Source: Sepiola atlantica (Eukaryota > Mollusca > Cephalopoda > Sepiida > Sepiolidae). Taken from it: 64,000 nucleotides of DNA. The stretch lies in contig OY744521.1 in assembly GCA_963556195.1 (NCBI GenBank), positions 127,339,459 to 127,403,458 on the forward strand, given 5' to 3'. Below, in pieces: positions 51,925-63,689 of the stretch. Made by a program: the position numbers and the translations under genes. Under the pieces are notes generated by a model. The model did not search any database, was not told the DNA's origin, and worked only from the letters and a program-made list of their open reading frames with translations. The first letter of the stretch is position 1; every line of letters begins with the position of its first letter.

Positions 51925-53130
51925 GTGTTTATTGACAATGGATTTGAAGATGACCATGTTGTAGTCCTCAGGAATGCAATCTTATGGCAACGTGTTCCAC
52001 AGATGGGAACTTCTTGGAATGAAACCCTTTTCATGGAAATTCCATTTGATGTTAGGTGCATAGAGGAAGAAAGGAAAGTTCTTTTCAGTTGTGATAGAAA
52101 AACAAATTATTGTTGTGAAAGTTTTACAAAGATGAACCGGAGATTGGAGCTCAGTCAAGGACCTTCCATGGAAATAATGATAGAGTAGAGAAAGACGAGC
52201 AATGTTTCTTCTGTGAGAAAGAGATTTAAGAGAAGAGAAGAGATCATTCCTCACTAGATTCTGAAGTCGATTTTGAACTCTGTCAAGGCAAAAAAGAGTG
52301 CTCCTAGCAGCACCTGCCTAGATGTGGCAGCAGGACTTCATCTTAGGATATATCTGACTCTTACATAGGTAGAGGACTGCATTAAGAGTAGGGTACTTTT
52401 GGGAGCGGTGGGATGATCCAATCATTTTTTCCAGCAACAGATGGAATGTCCTTTAATTTAGATCTGGCGTGAAAGTCAGTCCTAGGAGCTTATCAAAGTA
52501 AGGAGCTTCCTCAAGGAGAGAGCCATTCATTTGAACTGGAGCAAAACATGGATCTGGACATTTGGTTGTGAAAGGAGAAAGCTTGGTTTTAGGAGTGTTG
52601 AACATAACAAGTCATGTATTTCCTATTGCACCACATGCTCCAGATCAGAAGAGAGAGTATCGGCAAGGTCTTGATCACCAATGCCTTTCGAAGTGCTGCC
52701 ATAAGCAGTTGTGTCGTCTGAATAGATGTCAACAAATGCTCCCAAATTATAATTATGAAGATGATTCATGAAAATCAAGAACAGAGTTTGGCCCAGAATA
52801 GATCCCTGGGGTATGCTGACGTTGATACTAAGTGCTTCAGACTTCTGCCCATCAATAACTATTTTTATGGGCCTATCAGAAAAAGAGAATATGATGGTTG
52901 AAAAGACATTGCCAGATATTCCAAAGCTAGAAACATTCAACTCTTGGTGGCAGACCCTATCAAAACCTTTGATATGTTGAGAGCTATTGCCCTAAAAGCA
53001 AAGCTCCCATCCTATGCGATATTACAGTCAGCACATCAGTAGTTCATCTTGCAGTACGAAATCCATATGGCATGTCACTAAGTAGATTGCTTTTGCTAAA
53101 ATGAGTGAGAGCTTCTTGATTCATCACTGA
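51925..53130 (-). mobile_element. Jockey-like LINE RT, 5'- and 3'-truncated
   Basis: 53130-52620: NVSSFGISGNVFSTI, IVIDGQKSEALSINVSIPQG, SILGQTLFLIFMNHLHN (motif B region) and VDIYSDDTTAYGSTSK (motif C, YADD as YSDD). 52250-51980 gives the C-terminus LSHRRNIARLSLLYHYFHGR, ...RSSHLWNTLP. Similar to the LINE at 14-16.9 kb. Catalytic Asp pair is kept here but the frame is broken between 52620 and 52260. Confidence 0.85.
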
Positions 53131-53388
53131 TTAAAAGAATTTAATAATGATTGAGAAAAAGAAAAAGAAAACTTGTAGCATGCAAATCTTAGCAAAATGA
53201 TTGGATTTGATTTGGCAAATGATTGATGTGACAAAAAAACAAAAAACCAACAAACCACTGATTCTTCAACACCTGAAGGTTTATATTTAAAAACAATTTT
53301 GAAAAGTTTTTTTTCCTTTTTAGTTTATCTCGATCAATTTGTTTGTAATGTTTGACTCAAATTCTTAACCAGAATGCTGTTCTTCTTT
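53131..53388. other. Unassigned spacer
   Basis: Nothing recognised. Confidence 0.3.
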
Positions 53389-53490
53389 ATAGCAGGTGTT
53401 CCCTGATGGAATCGGTGCTTAGTATTTGTGATGGGAACCAACTTTCTGAGCTTCTTAAGGTTACCAGCTGGAAGGCCAGACTCTACAGGT
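53389..53490 (+). CDS. Possible internal exon, unknown protein
   Basis: TTCTTTATAG precedes, and CTCTACAG/GTTTTAA ends, a ~95 base segment open in one frame: SLMESVLSICDGNQLSELLK, VTSWKARLYR. It has an acceptor-like and a (weak) donor-like site. The composition looks coding. I recognise no family and cannot exclude chance. Confidence 0.28.
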
Positions 53491-54080
53491 TTTAACCTTC
53501 TCCTCTTCCTCCCTCTGACATTTTTTCTTTCCTTTTAATTCCTTGTTTCTCTGACTTCACATCTCTTGGATTTTGGTTTTCTCACTAAACATTAACATTA
53601 ACATTATTGTTTCTCACAGACAAGATTATCTGGTTTGTAGAATATTCAATTATTGTAATGATCAGATAATTTAAAAACATGATCAAAATCTGGATCAAAA
53701 TGTTTTGCATCTCAGATTGCAATGTGGACAAACTCATTTTTGTGCACAATGATAAACGGCTGTTGCGAGAACACAGTGATAATAATTAATAACCCAATTT
53801 AGTATTGCAATATCATTATAATAAGTTATCTTTATTTTTCTTTCAAAATGTTTCTACTTTCAATTATTACATTCTGATTCTATGGTTTTTCTTTTGATGA
53901 TGCTCTCTCTGATCAGCTGAGAGGTAGCCTAGTTGCCCAATAATAAAATGAAATAAGATTTTTAAAAATATGCAAAATAGTACATTTTAAATGGTTGTCT
54001 TCCAGAATCCATCTGTAGTTTAATTTCATTTTTATATTTCGCTTGGTTTTGTGTTCTTTTTTGTGATATTTGTATTGTAG

Positions 54081-54298
54081 CACTATCATGGCTCAAGAAG
54101 AACTCCATGTGGGATCTTTGTTTGAGGCACTGTCCTGACTCTGTCCAGCATGGTTCTTGTCCTATTGTAGAACCGCGAAAGGCTCATTCATCCATATCAG
54201 TCCCTCGTCCATGTTCCTGGTCTCATGTTATGATTAGACCCCAAGAGGATGGAGTTGCTTTGAGGAGTGTGGGAAGAATTAGCATCAATCATTAATTC
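54081..54298 (+). CDS. Possible internal exon, unknown protein (second)
   Basis: TTTGTATTGTAG precedes CACTATCATGGC. One frame is open for ~70 codons to the stop at 54295: NSMWDLCLRHCPDSVQHGSC, VEPRKAHSSISVPRPCSWSH. The first-exon frame continued by phase would instead read TIMAQEELHVGSLFEALS then stop. So exon boundaries and frame are unsure. A third acceptor-like site CATTTCTTGCCAG lies at 54437. Confidence 0.25.
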
Positions 54299-54669
54299 TC
54301 TGCCGGGTTAGAGAATTAATTTTCTTCATTTGAGTCCATTGTTGAAAATGGAATACTGAATAAAAATTAAGACTTTTGTCTTATTTTTATAAATATATAA
54401 TTTAATTCATTAAAAATCCATCTCATTTCTTGCCAGACAGTGGCTGCATTGAGGCACTATAGCAGCACATGTTTTCAGATGGCAAACTGCAAAAAAGAAA
54501 TATTCAACACAGAAAAGAAGGAAAGAAGGAACCTGCCCCCAGAAAGAAAGAAATGAAGAATTCAACTACAGAAAGAAAGGAAGAACTCAACTACACAGTG
54601 TCAATCATGGGGCCCCATCTCCACTCCTGTACCCTTCATCTTGCACTCCACCAACAGCTGTCCACTTAG

Positions 54670-55912
54670 TTTAACCTTTTAGCCTGTCACACTCTCTCAC
54701 CAATGTTTCAAAACAAGGTCAATGACTTGCTTCAGTACAGGACAGAGGGAGGGGGGGGGGTAGTTATGTATTAAAACAAGGCTGATGCCCCATATTATGT
54801 TGCCCCTTTTATTAGTGATCAGGGGAAAATATATTTTAGTTGTATCTCTTTTTAGTCATGTTTGGTTCAAGGCTGCTAAAAAGGAGCGCCTCTGCTTGCT
54901 TTGTGACACAGTATCTCTTATACAAGAATCAAACTATTTGTTATTCTATGTATGCTTTTTTGGAATCTTAGGGATTCTCATGTGATAAATTAATTATTTT
55001 CTCTTCATTTTTGGATTTAAAACAGTCTACTGATAAATTACAAAGAATGCGAAGATGAATTCAATCAGAAAGAAGTGTTTATGTATAAAATTTAAAAAAA
55101 CGTGAGAAATGGACACTGAATCGTGAAAAATCACAGTAAAACCATGATAGTTGGCAAGCTTATTAAAGTTTCTCATATTTGTCTGATAAACAGCCAAAAG
55201 AGAAAAATTATAATGGAATTATCAAACGAATAAATGTTACCTGTCTTGGAATTCCTGGCTTTTAATCCCCCCCATGATTGTGCGAACTACTGACATTTGG
55301 CATTGTCAGCATTTTGTCCTTTTCTCTTGGTTGAGTGAACAATTTCATTAACTATAATCATCATTTTTGAAAATCTTCCATTTCTTTTTTTTTTTTTATT
55401 CACCTTTCCTGATCTTTTTTTTCACATATTTCTTACTTATCCACCTTTACTGATTTACTCACTAAATTCTTCTCCAATTTTAAAAACGGTTTTGATTTTC
55501 TTTTCAAATAACTAAATCTCCAAATCCACCTGGTTCACTTTTCTCTCTTGTTTTTTGTCATTTTCGCACTGTTTGTCTTTCACTAACCATTTTGACCTTT
55601 TCGGTATTTATCAACATAGACCACAGCACTTCTAAATGCTGACTGACAACAAATCTTTCAGTTATTCCATTAATTGTTCAGATTAATTTCCTTGTCTCTT
55701 GTTTTTATAATTCGGTTTTGGCTGAAAAAAAGTCCCGGACATAAATTGGTAATTTTTCTTCCTTTTTCAACAAGTTTTACATTCATCTTAATTAAAACAT
55801 GCAATTTTAAAAACATTACTACAACTACAAGTGATATATGTAAATAAAATCAAAAATGACATAAAATATGATGGAATATTGATAAGATAGCTGTGTGGCT
55901 AGATTTTAATGC
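54670..55912. other. Unassigned AT-rich spacer
   Basis: No gene recognised. A G-run lies at 54751-54761 and T-runs at 55386-55400. Confidence 0.4.
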
Positions 55913-55914
55913 CT

Positions 55915-56165
55915 ATATCCGGTGGTTTGCATGGCTTAATTGGTAAAGCCGTGTGTGGCAAATAAACTACTGAGGATGAACATGGGGATGAGAGAGAATG
56001 CATGTGTTTTGCGCCATTCACCGGGGAAGACAAGAAGATTCGAACACTGCCCCATTGATAATGAATACCGACGTGAGCAGAGACAACTTGTAATATCTTT
56101 ATTTTAACATCCGGGACAGAGTCCGGAGATGTAGTTATGCAAATCAAGCTGGTTTGAATATGTCG
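55915..56165 (+). repeat. tRNA-like headed repeat joined to the 19.8 kb repeat
   Basis: CATGGCTTAATTGGTAAAGC at 55930 resembles a tRNA D-arm (A box). AGATTCGAACACTG at ~56036 resembles a B box but is ~105 bases away, too far for a normal tRNA. The right part (56095-56155) matches 19840-19890. Possibly a SINE with internal expansion. Confidence 0.4.
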
Positions 56166-56394
56166 GATTTAAGTCAATAAAAGAAGAAAATAATTCACAT
56201 TCTGAACTTTATATTCTGAAGAGCAGAGGTGAAGAAAGACAAAGTCAAAGGCCATTAGTATTTTCATATGTATATATTTCAACTCTTTTTAACAGTGATC
56301 ACCATACAACAGGATTTCTTAGGAAAAATTTGAACCTTGATAGAAATTTATTCCATTTTAACTCCACGTTATTTACTGACACGCATGACAAAAT

Positions 56395-56660
56395 GGCTTG
56401 AGTTGTAAGAAGAAACACCTGAAATTAAAACATAGCTTGCCTTTGGAATTGCCTTCCTGTTCCCTATTTGCCAACAGTACCAATATGCAGAATTATAAAT
56501 GTCATGTCAACAAATATCTTGCTGCCCATCTCCCCACTCACATTCCCTTCCCTGTAAATCTGTCCCCTAATCAAAGTAGCCCCTTATGCTTCAGTGGCAA
56601 TATGCCTTGTTTGGGGCGAATAAAAGTAAAAACATCTATAAAAAAACAACAACAAAAATA
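56395..56660 (+). mobile_element. Jockey-like LINE C-terminus and 3' end
   Basis: Frames encode LELPSCSLFANSTNMQNYKC / PYLPTVPICRI (matching the C-terminus at 14.05 kb), followed by the 3' UTR AGTAGCCCCTTATGCTTCAG, ATGCCTTGTTTGGGGCGAAT and an A-rich tail (AAAAAAACAACAACAAAAA). Confidence 0.85.
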
Positions 56661-57379
56661 AGGATACTAGTATGAATTGTAGATAGAATAAACATTTCAG
56701 AACTTAAAATGTATTTTCTGTGATTGCACATCTTTTCACTTTTTGTTTACTAATATATTTAACAATCTTTTGCAAACCTTTTGACTTTTGTATTTTGTTA
56801 TAAAAATAATAAAGTATACAGCAAAAAAGGAAAATATAAAATGAATATAAAAAACATTATGAGAGTGGATCAATAAGTTTGTAGCCTTCTTGTCCAATTA
56901 TTTCAATGAATTTCACTTTTTGAAAAAAAGAAAAAATGTTTATTGATTGTTTGACCAATTTTATACGTCATCGTATCAAAAGCTAAGAGTATTTTATGTT
57001 CTAAATTTAACGTTTTAGAGATACACTTGCTCGGGGATATCTTCCCATACACATGGTCGCCATTTTATATATGTTATCGTGGGTAGCACATATGTGTGTT
57101 GGAAGAAAGAGAAAAGGATAATAGTGAAGCAACAGTTGGATTCACATAATTACAATTTATTCACAGATAAACAGTTTATTGAAGACGAACGTAAATGTGG
57201 TTACAAAACAGGTAATGTAGTACACAATTTAATACATATAGGAAAAGCTACAGACATGAGTACTAAACAATGAATATGTTAAGCTCACAATATAATAAAA
57301 AAGAACATATGTTGTCAGGATCGTGGATAGTGAATATGCATAAGCAATGAATATGTACTTATATTGTGTTGTTTGTTTC
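56661..57379. other. Unassigned AT-rich spacer
   Basis: Nothing recognised. A 64-codon plus frame at 57079 shows no known domain. Confidence 0.4.
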
Positions 57380-57575
57380 TATGAGGGCAGAGTCAGACAC
57401 AAGGTCGGTTTTTATGTGGAGAAGCCCCCAGCTCCTCAAAAAAGGGACAGTCTGAATTGGGACAAAAATAAAAAATTGCTTCAGTCTAGAATAATTTCTC
57501 CTTCACTGATCGAGGACAGAAAAGATTAAGTGTAGTATCAGAACAGATACTACATTTTGCTCTTAGCCAAAAGTC
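57380..57575 (-). mobile_element. U2 snRNA-headed SINE (second clear copy)
   Basis: Minus strand: CTTTTGGCTAAGAGCAAAAT, GTAGTATCTGTTCTGATACT, ACACTT, closely following U2 positions ~12-45, then CTGTCCTCGATCAGTGAAGG, which also recalls the U2 stretch ACGTCCTCTATCCGAGGAC. The body and tail (GACTGAAGCAATTTTTTATT, CCGACCTTGTGTCTGACTCT) match 27060-27205 and 27722-27915. Length ~195 bp. Confidence 0.85.
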
Positions 57576-58340
57576 TATGCAACTGCGCACGATCAGAAAT
57601 GCATCTCATAGACGCAGCATCAGGTTTTTAAAGACCATGTTAAGATAGACAGAAGATCAGACCATGTCCGACAGCTTTGAAAGATAGACCAAAATGAGAT
57701 AATCTTGTTCTGACTTTCCACGCATGAATAGAACAAGTTTTTTAAACTCTTGTATGGGAAATCTCGTTCTCTAACGTTAACTGAGACTAAATTCAAGGGA
57801 AATAACTCTCTGAAAAATTCTGGTTCAACAAGTACATGTGTGCTGTCTGTTGGCATTTTTTTGTCCACCATAGAATTTTGGTGACTCTCAAATTGCCATT
57901 TCTCTATTTTAAATCTGATTGTTTGTTTCAACAAATTTTAAATTACTTAAAGCACGTCCATGAAAGATCAGTTCCTAGTCCATGAGATGCAAATTTTGAA
58001 CTTGTTTTATTCCATCTTCAGATTACTTAAACAAAGGGAGGTAATTCAACCAAGAAAGTTGTGATAAAAAAACGACATAAAGTAAAGTTGAATAAGAAAT
58101 GAAGTTAAAAACAAATAAACAACAGATCCTATATCTTGGAATTTAAATCATTTCAAAGGTGTCATCCCAACAAAATGAATCGGGGAAATATCCCAACGAG
58201 ACGAATCTCATCTGGACGAATTTATTTTAAAACTTTATTTAGTCATGTCTTAACATAATATTTCATCTGGATGATATGTGGTCATAAAGAAAACACTTTT
58301 CAATCTCCTTTTTACTTTTTTTAGAAATGAATTATTTCCC
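57576..58340. other. Unassigned spacer
   Basis: A 104-codon minus frame (57934-57620) is open but matches nothing I know. No other feature. Confidence 0.35.
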
Positions 58341-58570
58341 TTAATTTATTAGTTCTTGGGTCAGTGGATGTAGAACAGTTAAGGTAGCAGATCCAGTTCA
58401 CAGGAAAACATGAGAGGGAGTGATAAAAATGGACTTGAGAGAAAAAGGGAAAAATAAAGACCTGGTCAGATATAGGTTAGTTTAGAAGTAAATTTCTTAA
58501 AACCGTTAAACACATGCCAGCATGTAAAATGGACGTTAAACCAAATATGATGAGATGATGATGATGATGT
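58341..58570 (+). mobile_element. RTE/Proto-like LINE 3' UTR with (GAT)n tail
   Basis: TTCTTGGGTCAGTGGATGTA, GAACAGTTAAGGTAGCAG, TATAGGTTAGTTTAGAAGTA and CCAAATATGATGAGATGATG match the 3' ends at 21.2, 28.4 and 49.6 kb. Confidence 0.85.
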
Positions 58571-58726
58571 AGCCATTTTTCTCACAGCAACTTGATGTCT
58601 GTGTAGACCATAGTAGAATAAAACTTCTTCAAGCATACTCGACTGCATTCTTCTACAATTTATTCTATACAACTAAAACTAATGACCATGCACACATTTC
58701 ATCTGTACATGAGTGCTTTAGATGGT

Positions 58727-59040
58727 AGGAGGAAGGGCAAATGATGTAAATAAAGGTGAATGATGAGAAAAGTAGTGGAAGAGGGCAAATGATGTAAATA
58801 AAGGTGAATGATGAGAAAAGTAGTGGAAGGGGGTAAATGATGTAAATAAAGGTGAATGATGAGAAAAGTAGTGGAAGGGGGCAAATGATGTAAATAAAGG
58901 TGAATGATGAGAAAAGTAGTGGAAGGGGGCAAATGATGTAAATAAAGGTGAATGATGAGAAAAGTAGTGGAAGGGGGCAAATGATGTAAATAAAGATGAT
59001 TGATGAGAAAAGTAGTGGAAGGGGGTAAATGATGTAAATT
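58727..59040 (-). repeat. 48 bp minisatellite, in frame (16-residue period)
   Basis: Six and a half copies of a 48 bp unit (GGAAGGGGGCAAATGATGTA, AATAAAGGTGAATGATGAGA, AAAGTAGT). Because 48 is a multiple of 3, the minus strand stays open, encoding LHHLPPSTTFLIIHLY repeated; the frame runs 59136-58702. Copies are almost identical, so expansion is recent. It lies at the C-terminal end of the R4-like LINE. Confidence 0.92.
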
Positions 59041-59044
59041 CATT

Positions 59045-60990
59045 GTCGCATTATATAGTAGCCATCTCCCAGCAGAATCTTTCAACTGGATGCTAAGTGG
59101 CTCACACTCTCTACTTCTGTGTGGCAGAATCTGCACTTGTGGTTGCTCATACCACTCATCTTCTTAAAAGCATTGGTCATCAAGCCTTAATCTTGGGCAG
59201 CTATTATCATCCTCTCTTGATCATAGTGGAGCGATCCTTTTTTGAGACAGTCTACAGAGCCTTCCTTATCTATTCCTAGGATAGTTGTTCCAGAAAATAT
59301 TTGCCACGTTGTTGGTTGGCCCATTCTTCCAGTTTTCTATTATGGAAGGTCTTGGTGTATTTGTGTCAGCTTTCTTAGGCTGCTTCCATGGTAGGCTTAT
59401 TTGGTGTTTCTGTCTTGTTTGTGAGACAGTCTCGCCCCAAAATGTTTGGCCAGTTTTGTGATGGAGGTTGTTTTACTGGCTCTTGTTTCTTGATGTTGAT
59501 GTACCATCATAAGGTTTGGGTTCTGGGAGCTCATCAGATATTGGTCGGTGCTCACAATAGTGGCTCGATGTTGATTGTTAATTTCTGAGAGACCCATACT
59601 TCCTGCTCCTCTGGACAGATACAGTCTTGGTAGACACTGGTTTATGTACATTACTCTGTACAGTGTCAACATTTTTCTTGTTTTAGTATCTAGCCTGTTA
59701 ATGTCTATTTGTGGACAGTCAATAATGCCAAAGCTGTATGCTATCACTGGCATGGCAAGTTGGTTAATGGCAGTTACTTTATTTTTGTTTGCAAGCTGTG
59801 TTTTTCAGATTTTTCTTACACGACGTACATACTCTCTGCCAACTTTATCTCTCATCTTGGCATGTTTAATTTAATCATTCCCTTCAATACCAAAGTATTT
59901 GTATTGTTCCTGCTCTTCTAGATCTTTGATGTCAGTATCTTCATCAAGTTGTATGTTTTCCATGTGGATCTTTTTCCGAGCTCTGAAGGAGCACTTGGCA
60001 CATTTGTCCAGGCCAAACTTCATTCCAATATCCTTGGAGAAGGTATGTACAACCTGCAAGAGTCGACAAGTCACTGGCATACAGCTGGAGGTCATCTTTT
60101 GTTTGGGTCTTGATGGCGGCCCTGGCTTAGGTTGTAGGCACTTATTCAGTAGTTTACTTAGTGGGTTTATTGCCAGGCAAAAGAGTAAAGGAGATAAGCT
60201 GTCTCCTTGGAAGATTCCTTTTCAGATCTTGACATCAGGGATTATATTGTTCCATTGGTGTGGTTTAATGATATCGTTGTTTGCCATGTTTATATGGACA
60301 GCTATGGTTATCTTGATTACCGAATAGATCTTATATAATTCAATGCACCATAGTAGCCACGAGTGAGGCACACTATCATATGCCTTTTGGTAACCAATCC
60401 ATGCCATGCTTAGGTTTCTCTGCCTCTTCTTACAAGCTTCCAGGATGGTCTTAGTAATCACAACTAGTGCTTGGTGTCAAAACACTTCCTGCATCCTGCA
60501 TATTCTTTTTCGAGGTACACTCATGAAAAGAGGTCTTTATAGATGCTGTCTGCAACCAGGTGTGTGAAAAGCTTGTAGGTCGTAGTGAGACAGCAAATGG
60601 GGCTGTGTTTACTAGGGCATTGTGTCTCACTCATTTTGGGTATGAGGTATGTATCACCTTTTACTAGCCATGCTGGTGTGACCTCCTGACTCTTCAACAG
60701 TCTGGTGAAGCAGCACCTATAGTGGCTATTGAGTGCTGTTAGTTTCTTCAGTCAGAAATTTGGTAGGTTGTCTATGCCATATGTTTTGTGATTCTAGAAT
60801 CGATCCACCTTTCTCTTTATCATTCCAGGCGTTATTCCTGGTTCTGGCATTTCAAGCTTGTTTTCATTACTTTGAGCTATATCCAAGATCCACTGGGCCT
60901 CTTGATTGCATATAAGACAAATATAGAGAGAATAAAAAAACGTTGCGAAGGAGCTGGAAGGCAATATACCAGCACTGACCAAAAGAATAT
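59045..60990 (-). mobile_element. R4/Dong-like LINE, degenerate
   Basis: Minus strand: ITPGMIKRKVDRFQNHKTYG, LPKM-type fingers (PAWLVKGDTYLIPKMSETQ) at 60990-60600; ACKKRQRNLSMAWIGYQKAY, DSVPHSWL (motif A) at 60440-60370; FQGDSLSPLLFCLAINPLSK (motif B) near 60190; KDDLQLYASDLSTL (motif C region) near 60090; FSKDIGMKFGLDKCA (60040); then MPVIAYSFGIIDCPQID, TRKMLTLYRVMY (59750) and the terminal finger HKCRFCHTEVESVSHLAS (~59140). This order and these motifs fit the R4/Dong group. Stops and frameshifts break it. Confidence 0.8.
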
Positions 60991-61059
60991 AAACAAAAGA
61001 AAATAATAACAGGGCAAAAGTCGAAAATAAACAGTTAAAAAAAAATTGGAGACTGTTCT

Positions 61060-63350
61060 ACAGGAATCTCATATAGAGACAATAAGTGTGGAAAAGACAT
61101 CCGAAAAACAAGACTTAACAGTTCGCACTGATTCAAATCTGACAACTGGGCAGAAAGTCTCGTCATCGCCAATTTTATGTTTCTGAAGAAAACCTTGAGC
61201 TACCAGTCGAGCTTTGTGGTGTTCCATGTCTCTGTCAGCATCATATTTTCGTTTAAACACCCACTTAATAACAATAGCTTTTCATACACTGGGTAATTCT
61301 GTAAGGTCCCATACTTTATTAGTATGTAAGGAAGAAATTTCGCTGTTATTGCTTTCATCCATTCATTTTTCGCAGGACTGGAAAGTCCTACTTTCATTGT
61401 AAATGGGTCATTTAACTTATGAGCTATGTAGACCCATTCACCATACTGATCTGGAGATTTCTTAATCCTTGGTGATCTTCAGGGTCCTGTCACCTCCTGT
61501 GAGTTGTCGTCATCATCACAGCTGTCTTGATATTCAACTTCTACTGGAGATCGGTTTACAACTACCTTTCTCACCTGTTCACCTATTGAATCTTATTCTT
61601 TGAGGATGATATCTTTGCTATGGAATACTATCGACTTTATTGTATCATAGTCTTTAATTCCAATACCATATCCGAGGAATACACTTTTCTTTGCTTTAGG
61701 ATCCATTTTAAATCTTTAATCCTTTGGTATGTGGACATAAGCATCACATCCAAAAACGCGTAAATGGTTCACATTTGATTTGTAGCCCTTCCATATTTCA
61801 TATGGCATCATACCTTGTACTGCATTTGTTGGACTCCGGTTTCGAACATATGAAATAGTGGATAAAGCTTCTACCCCAAATTTTGTAGGCAGCTTCGAAT
61901 CTGACAACATTGTGCTTACACTGTTTCCACTAATGTCCGATTCATTCTTTCAGCTCCTCCATTTTGCTCTGGTGTTTTAGAAACAGTATATTCATGTTGT
62001 ATACTTTCCTTCTTTAAGTAATCTTCAAACTCGCTTGAAGTGTGCTCTCCACCCTTATCAGTGAGTTTTAACATTCTGTCCAGTGGATTTCTCCATCATT
62101 GTTTTCTACTCCATGAACTTCTTGAAAGCAGCTCTCTTATGTTTGAGTACATATATCCACACAAATCTCAATTTATTGTCAACAAGAAATGATGGTGTTT
62201 CCCATCCAAGCATGGCTCACAAAAGTTGATATCCTTGGTTACATCATAGTCAAGGCCAGTTACTAGTTGACCTCTTACTAATTTCTGCAAATTCTTTGCT
62301 CCATGTTGACCAAAATGTCTATGCTAAATCTCCTCTTCTATGTTACTACCTGAGTGTGCAGTTGATGCATGGGCTGCTTCTTGTACTTCACTGCAGTTTA
62401 AATAGCATATGTTCCCAATTTTTGAACCTGTGGCTATTATTTTCTGCTTGTCATCCAGAAGTTGACAACCTCAGTGATTTTCCAGATTTAGTAGCTCTAA
62501 AGATGCTTAGTACATTATATGATAGTTTGGGAATATATAGTCTCATACAATCAGCATCTTTGGTGTTTCCTCTCTGGTACACTCAGTTCTATTGTCCATA
62601 TTCTTAATGCCTCAACTGAGAATCTGTCACCAAGGGTTATTTCCTCTGCTACATCAAATTTTCTGAAAGTAATGAACTTCTTCACATCGTGACACATGTG
62701 ACGTGTTGCTCCAAAGTCCACAATACAGTCGCTCTTTTTATCCACAACGCATGATGTGCAAAAAGTCCAACAACGTAGTTGTTTTCAGAACCGTTTAAGT
62801 CATCCTGCATTTTTTTAGTGAATAAAGCTTTCCTTTTTTGGATAGTTCTGCTTGAAACTCTCTTTTGTATCTTCACCAAGCAATCGACATTAACGTTTAA
62901 TGTGTCCGTTTATTTCCACAGTGATAACACTTACGTCCCATTTTGTTAATGTGATGTTTTGACGTCATGGCTTTCAATTCGGCACCATTAGTTTCCGTTT
63001 CTTTAACTTTAGTTTCTTCGTATAGCAATCGTTCAGTCACTAACACCCACTTGGGAACATCCTGACTTGCTTCGAGTGCTGTCGCCAACATGTTATAAGA
63101 ATCTAGGAGAGTAGCCAGGATATGTACAACTCTATCCTCCTGATCAATCAAATCGCCGATGACTGCTAACTCATCAAATATCTCCATCACCGTTTTGATG
63201 TGTTTGTGAGCAGTCACCTTCTTTTGATTTAAGGGAATATAATTTTCTCCTCAATGCTAATTTGTTAGTCCACGTTTGATTTTTAAATTGATCAGCCAAT
63301 TTCTTCCACACCACTGCAGGATCAGCAGGATCCCCAATTAAATACAGAAG
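61060..63350 (-). mobile_element. Second Ty1/copia element, degenerate, no LTRs seen
   Basis: Minus strand: gag from ~63350 (LYLIGDPADPAVVWKKLADQ; TWTNKLALRRKLYSL; knuckle start KCYHCGNKRTH near 62915), protease DCIVDFGATRHMCHDVKKF (62740-62690, DSGA as DFGA), integrase (zinc module GQHGAKNLQKL at ~62310, LTDKGGEHTSSEF at ~62060, PEQNGGAERMNRTLVE at ~61960, SYVRNRSPTNAVQGMMPYEI at 61860), RT start ARLVAQGFLQKHKIGDDETF (61215-61150). The rest of RT and RNase H is missing past 61060. Frames shift often. Confidence 0.85.
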
Positions 63351-63439
63351 TTACGGTTCCACTGAGAGCACAATCGTCGCTAAGGTGCAAACTCTCCTCA
63401 ATAAGTATTTTGTGTGTGATGTTGTATAGTATGTCTCGT

Positions 63440-63680
63440 AACTTGTCCAGCAGCAATAATACATCTCGAAGATTGGCCAGTAGCAATAATACATCTCGAA
63501 GATTGGCCAGTAGCAATAATACATCTCGAAGATTGGCCAGTAGCAATAATACATCTCGTAGATTGGCCAGTAGCAATAGTACATCTCGTAGATTGGCCAG
63601 TAGCAATAGTACGTCTCATAGATTAGTCAGTAGAAATACTATGTCTTGTAGATTGGTCAGTAGAAATAGTACATTTTAGA
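63440..63680. repeat. 30 bp minisatellite at the copia gag end
   Basis: About eight copies of a 30 bp unit (AGATTGGCCAGTAGCAATAA, TACATCTCGA). Since 30 is divisible by 3 and the unit lacks stops, it is open in several frames on both strands. It replaces the normal gag N-terminus, which would lie beyond 63350 (minus). Confidence 0.93.
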
Positions 63681-63689
63681 AACATAGGC

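Noticed and set aside
55915..56050. A tRNA gene
   Set aside because: A- and B-box-like sequences are ~105 bases apart and no cloverleaf could be drawn.
57620..57934. 104-codon minus-strand frame as a gene
   Set aside because: No recognised motif, no splice or promoter context; kept only as a note.
58727..59040. CRISPR array (regular repeats)
   Set aside because: No unique spacers; units are contiguous. The same applies to the arrays at 3694-5030 and 63440-63680.
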